A stretch of DNA of 7,720 bases, taken from Ruminococcaceae bacterium UBA5891 (GTDB taxonomy: Bacteria; Bacillota; Clostridia; Oscillospirales; Acutalibacteraceae). This document shows, piece after piece, positions 1-4,968 of this stretch. Numbering within the stretch: position 1 is the first letter of the stretch; each line of letters starts with the position of its first letter. The stretch is from assembly GCA_002431945.1 (NCBI GenBank), contig DJET01000043.1, forward strand, positions 1-7,720, in the 5' to 3' direction. A model generated the notes under the pieces. That model ran no database searches, was not told the origin of the DNA, and saw only the letters and a program-made list of their open reading frames with translations. A program made the position numbers and the translations under genes.

Positions 1-62
1 ACGGGTATGCCCTCGCCTTTCTCGGTATATTCTATGTTAAGACCGTCTATAATAACATTCAT
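1..62 (-). CDS. Partial alpha/beta hydrolase-like protein (N-terminus only)
   Basis: This is the start of a leftward gene running off the left edge; only 20 complete codons are visible. The peptide begins MNVIIDGLNIEYTEKGEG and continues IPV. That matches the opening beta strands of many alpha/beta hydrolases (esterase, lipase or peroxidase-like), in which a pattern like 'GLNIxYxxKGxGxPV' comes just before the LLLHGW oxyanion-hole segment. The catalytic Ser-Asp-His residues lie outside the window, so neither activity nor substrate can be given. The start is the ATG at 62-60 on the minus strand, with a GGGG ribosome binding site (75-72) 9 nt upstream. It is transcribed divergently from the ATPase operon and has no obvious link to it beyond the shared intergenic region. 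The family call rests on a short peptide and is moderately confident. Confidence 0.55.
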   Translation of the reverse strand, partial: MNVIIDGLNIEYTEKGEGIP

Positions 63-102
63 AAAACACAACCCCGATTATATTTTATAATCCTGAATTT
101 CT

Positions 103-108
103 ATTATA
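103..108 (-). promoter_or_regulatory. Candidate -10 box for the leftward hydrolase-like gene
   Basis: The minus strand reads a perfect TATAAT here, about 40 nt upstream of the ATG at 62. The -35 position at 17-bp spacing (126-131, TTCTTT on the minus strand) is a poor match. The promoter is therefore weak, activator-dependent or wrongly placed. The box lies inside the dyad at 104-124, which would let a bound regulator block it. Confidence 0.35.
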
Positions 109-124
109 CCAAAAATAGGTATAA
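104..124. repeat. Inverted repeat TTATACC-N7-GGTATAA, possible operator
   Basis: Two perfect 7-bp arms (104-110 and 118-124) are separated by 7 bp, giving a centre-to-centre distance of 14 bp. Such an arrangement suits a dimeric regulator. The dyad covers the leftward -10 candidate and lies about 55 bp upstream of the proposed operon -35 box. As RNA on the minus strand it could also form a weak 7-bp stem, but it has no following T tract and is not placed as a terminator. The operator role is inferred from position and symmetry only. Confidence 0.35.
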
Positions 125-134
125 AAAAGAAGAG

Positions 135-148
135 TTTTTTTAAAAAAA
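135..148. other. T7A7 tract in the divergent promoter region
   Basis: Seven T are followed by seven A, inside an almost entirely A/T stretch (about 121-156). Tracts of this kind are stiff or bent and can act as UP-elements or binding sites for nucleoid proteins. It sits roughly 32 bp upstream of the proposed operon -35 box. A function is plausible but not shown; AT-rich intergenic DNA is common in this type of genome. Confidence 0.3.
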
Positions 149-157
149 TATTATTAG

Positions 158-177
158 GACAAAATTTGCAATTTGTC
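158..177. repeat. Imperfect palindrome GACAAA-N8-TTTGTC, possible regulator site
   Basis: Perfect 6-bp arms at 158-163 and 172-177 flank an 8-bp centre containing TGCA. The site ends 2 bp before the proposed -35 box of the ATPase operon, where an activator or a repressor could touch RNA polymerase. No known operator consensus is recognised. A 6-bp dyad in AT-rich DNA can arise by chance, so confidence is low. Confidence 0.25.
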
Positions 178-179
178 TA

Positions 180-208
180 TTTACTTTTGGTGTAAAAAAC
201 TGTAAAAT
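180..208 (+). promoter_or_regulatory. Candidate sigma-A-type promoter of the ATPase operon
   Basis: A -35-like TTTACT (180-185) and a -10-like TAAAAT (203-208) are separated by exactly 17 bp. They match the TTGACA/TATAAT consensus at 4 and 5 of 6 positions. Transcription would begin near 215, leaving a short leader of about 25 nt with the ribosome binding site at 226-230. A second -10-like TATAAC at 214-219 has only a poor -35 partner. No ATG occurs on the plus strand between 63 and 238, so no leader peptide is evident there. Confidence 0.4.
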
Positions 209-225
209 ACAAATATAACCCGATT

Positions 226-230
226 GGAGG
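226..230 (+). promoter_or_regulatory. Ribosome binding site that fixes the TTG start of ntpF
   Basis: GGAGG lies 8 nt before the TTG at 239-241. The first in-frame ATG (251) would be 20 nt away, which is too far, so TTG is the supported start codon. Confidence 0.75.
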
Positions 231-238
231 TGCTTTAG

Positions 239-550
239 TTGGCAAAAACAATGGCGGAAGAGATTACCGCCGCCGAGCACTCGGCAGAAAAAACGATTTC
301 GGACGCAGAGAAAAACGCGCAGCTTATTTTAAGCGCCGCCCGCGAAAAAGCCAAAAGCGAACGAAAACGTATACTTGAAAACGCCGAAAGCGCGGCGGAC
401 AAGCTTTTAAGCGAGTCACGGCAAAAGGCAGAGCAGCTTAAAGCGGCGACAAAGCTTGAAGCCGAAAACGCGCTTGATACCTTAAAGCAAAGCTATGATA
501 AAAATATCACGGCGGCCGTAAGCAAAGCGGTAGAAATTTTAAAAAGCTGA
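239..550 (+). CDS. ntpF: V-type ATPase peripheral-stalk subunit G/H (NtpF)
   Basis: This 103-residue protein forms the peripheral stalk with subunit E, holding the catalytic head still while the rotor turns. Nearly the whole sequence is Ala/Glu/Lys-rich with no Pro or Cys. It reads as one long charged coiled coil (about residues 5-100), with repeated AEK, DAEK and AREKAKSE-type blocks typical of the bacterial AhaH/NtpF family. Its length is normal for that family. The start is TTG, chosen because GGAGG is 8 nt upstream. It is the first gene of the operon, 36 bp before ntpI, as in E. hirae ntpFIKECGABD. Residues 22-30 (DAEKNAQLI) closely match residues 51-59 of NtpE in this window. The sequence alone is low-complexity; position in the operon makes the identification secure. 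Other names are atpH, ahaH, and subunit G in Thermus. Confidence 0.85.
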   Translation: MAKTMAEEITAAEHSAEKTISDAEKNAQLILSAAREKAKSERKRILENAESAADKLLSESRQKAEQLKAATKLEAENALDTLKQSYDKNITAAVSKAVEILKS

Positions 551-559
551 TTTTTAAAA
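537..559 (+). repeat. A/T-only stem-loop across the ntpF stop codon
   Basis: TTTTAAAAA (537-545) and TTTTTAAAA (551-559) are exact reverse complements around the 5-nt loop GCTGA, which carries part of the stop codon. The 9-bp stem has no G:C pair, so it would be weak in RNA. It lacks the GC-rich stem of an intrinsic terminator. It might mark an mRNA processing site or may only reflect AT-rich spacer sequence. Confidence 0.25.
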
Positions 560-586
560 AATATATAAAAAGTGTGGTGATTTTAT

Positions 587-2590
587 TTGGCTAAGCTTAA
601 ATGCAAACTGGTAAGTATTTACGCGCCTAAGCGTGATGAAAAGGCTATACTTCGCCGTCTTCAGGAAATGGCTGTAATGGATATTAAGTCGGCGGCGGAG
701 GACGAGGAAATATCCGCTCTGCCGGCGGGCTTTACAAAAACCGACACCGAGGATATGGTGGCGGCTTACGAGCGGAACGCGGAAACCGCCGCGGCGGCTA
801 TAAAAATACTGAACACAAGAGCGCCCCGCAAAAAAGGGCTTGCGGGAATGTTCGGCGGAGCGCGGTATTTAGAGCCGGAGCGCTTTTATTTAAAGCACGA
901 ACAGATAGAAAGCGCGTTATCGCTTGCAAGCACGGTAATTGAAGACGACCGCGCCATTGCCGAGGAAAAGGCGGAAACAGCCAGGCTTAACACAACGCGT
1001 GAGCAAATGCTGCCTTGGTTGCCGCTTGATGTGCCGCTTTCTTACTCTGGCACGGCAAAAACAAAGGCTTTTATAGGCACTGTGGCAGGTATTTACACGC
1101 TTGACAGCTTAAACGAGAAAATAGCCGAAACAGACCCTGGGCTGACCATTTACACCGAAATAATAAATACGGGCAAAGACCTTACCTATATTTTCGCCTG
1201 CACCCCAAAGGCTCAGGCGGAAAAAGCCGAGGCGGCGCTGAGAACGCTCGCCTTTGCGCGGCCCGTGCAGATAACCTCAAAGCTGCCGCGGGATAAAATA
1301 GCCTCGAAAGAGGAAAGAGCAGCCAAATGTAAGGAACGGATCGACGGGTATATTAAGGAAATAAGGGATATATCCGAAAGATCGGAAGAAATTGAAGGGC
1401 TGTACGATTACTGCAAGCGCCACGCCGAGCGGTACAAAGCGATAGGCGACGCAGGCGAAACGGCGCACACGGTGCTTATAAAGGGCTATGTTACCGAGCG
1501 CGACCTGCCTTACCTTGAAAAGCAGCTGAATAAGCAGTTTACTGTGGTTATAGAGGCAGAGGACGCGGATAACGAAAAAGCGCCCGTGGTGCTTAAAAAC
1601 AACGCTTTTGCGCGGCCTGCCGAATCGCTTGTTAAAATGTATTCGCTGCCGGGTCCGCACGATATAGACCCCACGCCGATAACGGGATTTTTCTATTACC
1701 TGTTTTTCGGTATGATGTTCTCTGACGCGGGCTACGGGATTATTATGATATTAGCAACGACCTTTGCGCTTAAAAAGCTCCACCCCTCGCCCTCAATGAA
1801 GCAGAGTATGCGCCTTTTCCGCTACTGCGGAATATCCACGTTTTTGTGGGGGCTTGTGTACGGCAGCTTTTTCGGGGACAGTATAGCGGTTATAAGCGAA
1901 AGCTTTTTCGGGCACAAGGTGGCGCTGCCCGCGCTTATAGACCCGATGAACGGCGACGCGGTGACAATGCTTATTTTAAGCCTTGCTTTAGGTCTTATTG
2001 AAATAATAGTAGGTCTTTGCGCTAAGTTTGCAACCTGTATTAAAAACGGCGACAAGGCGGGTGCGTTTTTCGACGCGGGGCTTTGGATAACCGAACTTAT
2101 AGGTCTTACGGTAATGGCGGCGGGCTTTGTAATATTGCCGGCGCTTAAAACCGTGGGTATTGTTTTGGCGATAGGCTCTGCTGTGGGGCTTATACTCACG
2201 CAGGGGCGCGATAAGAAAAACCCCATAGCGCGGCTTTTCTCAGGTATTACCTCGCTTTACGATATTACAAGCTATGTAAGCGATCTGCTTTCATTCTCGC
2301 GCCTTATGGCGTTAGGTCTTACAACCTCGGCTATGAGCGCGGTATTTAATATGTTAGCCGGTATGGGCGGCAGAACCGTGGGCGGATTTTTAATGCTGTT
2401 TATTATATTCCCGCTCGGTCACGCAATAAACTTCGGGCTTAATATTTTGGGCGCGTATGTTCATACGTTACGACTTCAGTATGTAGAGCTGTTCTCAAAG
2501 TTTTACGAGGGCGGCGGAAAAGAGTTTAAAGCATTTTCAACTAATACAAAATATACACAGTTGGATCTAAATTCTAAGGAGGAAAATTAA
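587..2590 (+). CDS. ntpI: V-type ATPase membrane stator subunit I (NtpI)
   Basis: This 667-residue protein is the subunit a/I homologue. It anchors the peripheral stalks and provides the two ion half-channels beside the rotating K ring. Residues 1 to about 360 are a soluble, helical stalk-binding half; the family motif GYVTERDLPYL is near 300-310. Residues about 366-667 carry roughly seven to eight membrane segments, opening with a Phe-rich helix and DAGYG (380-384). The LLSFSRLMALGL helix places Arg572 at the position of the essential arginine (yeast Vph1 Arg735). Arg629, in HTLRLQYVE, matches the second conserved arginine (Arg799). The C-terminus YEGGGKEFKAF is also typical. Length is normal for bacterial members. 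The start is TTG at 587, with GGTGA 6 nt upstream. Its stop is 1 nt from ntpK, suggesting coupled translation. Confidence 0.95.
   Translation: MAKLKCKLVSIYAPKRDEKAILRRLQEMAVMDIKSAAEDEEISALPAGFTKTDTEDMVAAYERNAETAAAAIKILNTRAPRKKGLAGMFGGARYLEPERFYLKHEQIESALSLASTVIEDDRAIAEEKAETARLNTTREQMLPWLPLDVPLSYSGTAKTKAFIGTVAGIYTLDSLNEKIAETDPGLTIYTEIINTGKDLTYIFACTPKAQAEKAEAALRTLAFARPVQITSKLPRDKIASKEERAAKCKERIDGYIKEIRDISERSEEIEGLYDYCKRHAERYKAIGDAGETAHTVLIKGYVTERDLPYLEKQLNKQFTVVIEAEDADNEKAPVVLKNNAFARPAESLVKMYSLPGPHDIDPTPITGFFYYLFFGMMFSDAGYGIIMILATTFALKKLHPSPSMKQSMRLFRYCGISTFLWGLVYGSFFGDSIAVISESFFGHKVALPALIDPMNGDAVTMLILSLALGLIEIIVGLCAKFATCIKNGDKAGAFFDAGLWITELIGLTVMAAGFVILPALKTVGIVLAIGSAVGLILTQGRDKKNPIARLFSGITSLYDITSYVSDLLSFSRLMALGLTTSAMSAVFNMLAGMGGRTVGGFLMLFIIFPLGHAINFGLNILGAYVHTLRLQYVELFSKFYEGGGKEFKAFSTNTKYTQLDLNSKEEN
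2577..2582 (+). promoter_or_regulatory. Strong ribosome binding site of ntpK
   Basis: A perfect AGGAGG lies inside the last codons of ntpI, 9 nt before the ATG at 2592. It is one of the strongest such sites in the operon, as suits a proteolipid needed in about ten copies per enzyme. Confidence 0.8.
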
Positions 2591-2591
2591 A

Positions 2592-3056
2592 ATGACAATG
2601 GGTACTTTTTTAGCGCTTTTGGGCGCGGCACTGGCAACAATTTTCGCAGGTATAGGCTCTGCGCGCGGCGTAGGTATGGCGTGCGAGGTTGGTATGGGCG
2701 TTTTGGCTGAGGATCCTTCAAAATTCGGTAAAATGCTGGTTTTAGAGCTTCTCCCCGGTACGCAGGGACTGTATGGATTTATAGTTTCCTTTATCGTGCT
2801 TACCAAAATCGGCGTTTTCGGCGGACTTCAAAGCCTTACCACCTGGAACGGCTTTATGATCCTTGCGGCTTGCCTGCCTATCGCTTTCGGCGGTTTGCTT
2901 TCGGCTATTTCGCAGGGCAAAGCGGCAGTTGCGGGTATCTCGCTTTTCGCTAAGGACGAAAGCGCGTTCCCGAAGGCGCTTGTTTCCATTACCCTTGTTG
3001 AAATTTACGCCCTTTTGGCGTTCCTTATTTCGTTCCTTACCGTAATTCTTCTGTAA
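2592..3056 (+). CDS. ntpK: V-type ATPase rotor-ring proteolipid subunit K (NtpK)
   Basis: This 154-residue membrane protein is the 16-kDa type of c subunit, in which two helical hairpins are fused. Several copies form the rotor ring that carries ions past subunit I. Four hydrophobic segments are visible (about 4-29, 46-74, 86-112 and 128-153), with Gly-rich packing runs such as FAGIGSARGVGMA and AISQGKAAVAG. The ion-binding carboxylate is Glu137 in helix 4 (LVEIYA). Helix 2 has LPGTQGLYG. Together Leu54, Thr57, Gln58, Tyr61, Gln108 and Glu137 correspond to the Na+-site residues of E. hirae NtpK (Leu61, Thr64, Gln65, Tyr68, Gln110, Glu139), so Na+ transport is inferred. The helix 2-3 loop appears about five residues longer than in E. 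hirae. An extra Glu52 lies in helix 2. The ATG at 2592 is preferred to the ATG at 2598 on spacing, though either would work. Confidence 0.95.
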   Translation: MTMGTFLALLGAALATIFAGIGSARGVGMACEVGMGVLAEDPSKFGKMLVLELLPGTQGLYGFIVSFIVLTKIGVFGGLQSLTTWNGFMILAACLPIAFGGLLSAISQGKAAVAGISLFAKDESAFPKALVSITLVEIYALLAFLISFLTVILL

Positions 3057-3061
3057 GGTGA
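3055..3061 (+). promoter_or_regulatory. Ribosome binding site that fixes the ATG start of ntpE
   Basis: AAGGTGA overlaps the ntpK stop codon and lies 5 nt before the ATG at 3067. The in-frame GTG at 3058, which would give a protein three residues longer, falls inside this site and has no ribosome binding site of its own. The ATG is therefore the better start. Confidence 0.7.
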
Positions 3062-3066
3062 AAGCT

Positions 3067-3642
3067 ATGACCTCAAGTGAAAAAATACTTGCCGGCATTG
3101 CGGGCGAGGCAAAAACAGAGGCGGAGAAAATAACAGCCGAGGCCGAAAAGCAGGCGGCAGAAATTACTGCCGCGGCAAAGGCAGAAGCCGAAACGGAAGC
3201 CGAGAAAATAAAGGCGGACGCAGAGAAAAAGGCGGAGCTTATTATAAGCTCCGGCAAATCCTCAGCCGAGCTTTTAAAGCGCGATACGGCGCTTAACTGC
3301 CGCAGAGAGCTTATTGAAAAGGCGCTTATCACGGTTGCCGATACCGTAAACGCATACGGCGATAAGGATTATTTTGATTTTCTGCTTACTTTAATTAAAA
3401 AAGAAAAGCTAAACGGCAAGGGCGAGGTTTATTTATCCGTTAAGGATAAGGTCCGCGATATTGCGGCTTTTAAATCAGAGTTCAGCGCTCTTAACCTTAC
3501 TTTAAGCGATACCTTTGCCGATATAAACGGCGGTTTCATACTTAAATACGGCGATATTCAGATAAACGGCGAATTATCCGCGCTTATTCACGAAAAGCGC
3601 GATATGCTGACAGACGAGTTAAATAAAGCGCTGTTTAACTGA
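3067..3642 (+). CDS. ntpE: V-type ATPase peripheral-stalk subunit E (NtpE)
   Basis: This 191-residue protein pairs with the ntpF product to form the peripheral stalks between the A3B3 head and subunit I. Residues about 5-75 are an Ala/Glu/Lys-rich coiled coil. The rest is a mixed alpha/beta domain that caps the head, ending with the family pattern NGGFILKYGDIQING (GGFIL at 155-159) and a final helix. Length is normal for bacterial and archaeal E subunits. I chose the ATG at 3067, 10 nt after the ntpK stop, because AAGGTGA precedes it; a GTG at 3058 is the alternative. The DNA encoding the coiled coil (about 3115-3240) is internally repetitive, with GAGAAAATAA repeated. It shares 15 identical bases with ntpF. 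It is followed by a 27-bp spacer with no terminator. Confidence 0.9.
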   Translation: MTSSEKILAGIAGEAKTEAEKITAEAEKQAAEITAAAKAEAETEAEKIKADAEKKAELIISSGKSSAELLKRDTALNCRRELIEKALITVADTVNAYGDKDYFDFLLTLIKKEKLNGKGEVYLSVKDKVRDIAAFKSEFSALNLTLSDTFADINGGFILKYGDIQINGELSALIHEKRDMLTDELNKALFN

Positions 3643-3669
3643 AACTAAACTTAAAAAGAAGGTGAGACT

Positions 3670-4647
3670 ATGCCGGAAAAATCTGTCGGCTTTGCAATAG
3701 GCAATTTAAGGGCGAGAGAAAACAGGCTTTTAAAGAAAAACGATCTTTCGGGCTTTGCCGCCGCAAATAACGTAACCGAGCTTGCGCGTATGCTGCGTGA
3801 TAAAGGTATAGGTAAGACCGACGGCGCCGACGTGCCTGTTCTTTTGCACGAGGACGCCGAGGAAATGTGGAAATACCTGACGGACAACGCGCCCGATACC
3901 ACCGCTTTTGCGCCGTTTTTATGTGAAAATGATTTTCATAACTACAAGGCGGTGCTTAAGGGCATTATAAGAGGCAGAGAATACGAAAGCTTACTTATAC
4001 TGCCTGCAAGCGTGGAGCTGTCGGCTCTCGAAAAGGCGGTAAAGGAAAAACGGTTTGACCTGCTGCCCGATTATATGCAAAAGCCTGCCGCAGAGGCGTA
4101 TGACGTTTTAGTAAAATCGGGCGACAGCCAGCTTGCCGACTGCATTACAGACGCGGGCTGTATGTCGGCGCAAAGATTGCTTGCCGAAAAATCGAAAAAT
4201 ACGGTTATAAAAGACCTTATAACCGTTTCGGTGTTTTATAAAAACATTAAAGCGGCTTTGCGCGCCGCAAAAACGGGCAGAAGCGCACAGTTCATAGAAA
4301 GCACCCTTACCGAAACCGGCGTTGTTTCCAAAAAGGCTATGGTAACGGCGGCGCTCGGCAGTGAAGAAAAGGTTTTGGAGCTGCTTAGTAAGGCGGTTAC
4401 CGTTGGCGGCGCAGAGGCTGCCGAGGCGTATAAAAAATCACCGGGTGATTTTGAAAAATACGCCGATAACAGGCTGATTTCCACCGCTAAAAGGTGCAAG
4501 TATATAACTATCGGTATAGAGCCGCTTATAGGCTATATGTTAGCCCGCAAGGCGCAAATAACCGATTTGCAGATAATTTACAGCGGCGTTAAAACAGGGC
4601 AAGGCTCCGAGAAAACGCTTGAAAGGCTGCGTGAGCTTTATGGTTAA
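3670..4647 (+). CDS. ntpC: V-type ATPase central-stalk socket subunit C (NtpC)
   Basis: This 325-residue protein is the AC39/subunit d homologue, a funnel-shaped, all-helical protein that couples the central shaft to the membrane K ring. The sequence is predicted soluble, with repeated helical blocks. Recognisable family features are the NDFHNYKAVLKG segment (87-98), the YKNIKAALRAAKTGRS stretch in the middle, and the C-terminal IEPLIGYMLARKAQI (from Ile283), ending LERLRELYG. Length is close to the usual 320-350. The ATG at 3670 has AAGGTGA 4 nt upstream. The last 8 bp overlap the start of ntpG, which implies coupled translation of two proteins each needed once per enzyme. Single-residue catalysis does not apply to this structural subunit. 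Confidence 0.92.
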   Translation: MPEKSVGFAIGNLRARENRLLKKNDLSGFAAANNVTELARMLRDKGIGKTDGADVPVLLHEDAEEMWKYLTDNAPDTTAFAPFLCENDFHNYKAVLKGIIRGREYESLLILPASVELSALEKAVKEKRFDLLPDYMQKPAAEAYDVLVKSGDSQLADCITDAGCMSAQRLLAEKSKNTVIKDLITVSVFYKNIKAALRAAKTGRSAQFIESTLTETGVVSKKAMVTAALGSEEKVLELLSKAVTVGGAEAAEAYKKSPGDFEKYADNRLISTAKRCKYITIGIEPLIGYMLARKAQITDLQIIYSGVKTGQGSEKTLERLRELYG

Positions 4648-4957
4648 AATAGCGGTTTTGGGCGATACCGAAAGCATAAAAGGCTTTGCGGCGGTAGGGC
4701 TTGATATTTACCCCTGCGATAACGATACGGAGAGCGCCGCAGAGTTTAAAAAAATAGTTAATGCCGACTACGGCGTTATTTTCGTAACCGAGAGGTTAGT
4801 ACCGTTTCTTCAAAAGGAAATAGAAAAGGTAAACCGTCAGCTTTCCCCCTCGGTTGTGCCGATCACGGGCGTTTCGGGCAATAACGGTTCGGGCGTGGCG
4901 GCGCTTAAGAGCGCGGTGGAAAAAGCGGTCGGCTCGGATATAATTTTCAACAGATAG
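4640..4957 (+). CDS. ntpG: V-type ATPase central-stalk subunit F (NtpG)
   Basis: This 105-residue protein is the small Rossmann-like subunit that binds the D shaft and turns with it. It is usually called subunit F, and NtpG in enterococci. The fold opens with the strand KIAVLGDTESIKGF (Asp9), followed by YGVIFVTERL (44-53) and a Ser/Gly-rich loop near VSGNNGSGV. It ends in an EKAVGSDI helix. Each of these patterns is typical of the family, and the length matches its usual 100-110. I chose the ATG at 4640, which overlaps the ntpC stop by 8 bp. A TTG at 4619 would add seven residues that do not fit the family, whose members begin directly with the first beta strand. There is no good ribosome binding site, so translation probably depends on ribosomes finishing ntpC. 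Confidence 0.92.
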   Translation: MVKIAVLGDTESIKGFAAVGLDIYPCDNDTESAAEFKKIVNADYGVIFVTERLVPFLQKEIEKVNRQLSPSVVPITGVSGNNGSGVAALKSAVEKAVGSDIIFNR

Positions 4958-4960
4958 GAG
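4956..4960 (+). promoter_or_regulatory. Ribosome binding site of ntpA
   Basis: AGGAG shares its first two bases with the ntpG stop codon (TAG, 4955-4957) and lies 8 nt before the ATG at 4969. The spacing is ideal, and the position allows terminating ribosomes to restart. Confidence 0.75.
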
Positions 4961-4968
4961 TAATCACA

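Noticed and set aside
551..586. Internal promoter with TATATA-like -10 between ntpF and ntpI
   Set aside because: The A/T run gives many -10-like matches, but no acceptable -35 box is found at 16-18 bp upstream.
1822..2226. Leftward open frame of 134 codons opposite ntpI
   Set aside because: It is antisense to the membrane half of subunit I, with no recognisable domain. It is a by-product of codon bias.
3058..3066. GTG start for ntpE three codons upstream
   Set aside because: The GTG is part of the AAGGTGA ribosome binding site that serves the ATG at 3067, and nothing suitable lies upstream of it.
3115..3240. Tandem DNA repeat in ntpE
   Set aside because: The repetition comes from Ala/Glu/Lys codons of a coiled coil. 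Repeat units are irregular in length and do not form a true tandem array.
2742..3332. Long leftward open frame of 196 codons opposite ntpK and ntpE
   Set aside because: It lies antisense to two well-recognised genes. Its Ser/Ala/Phe-rich start is the reverse reading of Glu/Lys/Ala coiled-coil codons, and no family motif is seen.
3643..3669. Terminator between ntpE and ntpC
   Set aside because: The 27-bp gap has no stem or T tract; it holds only an A-rich stretch and the ntpC ribosome binding site.
4619..4639. TTG start for ntpG seven codons upstream
   Set aside because: It would add MKGCVSF before the first beta strand, unlike family members, and it has no ribosome binding site. The ATG at 4640 fits both length and family start.
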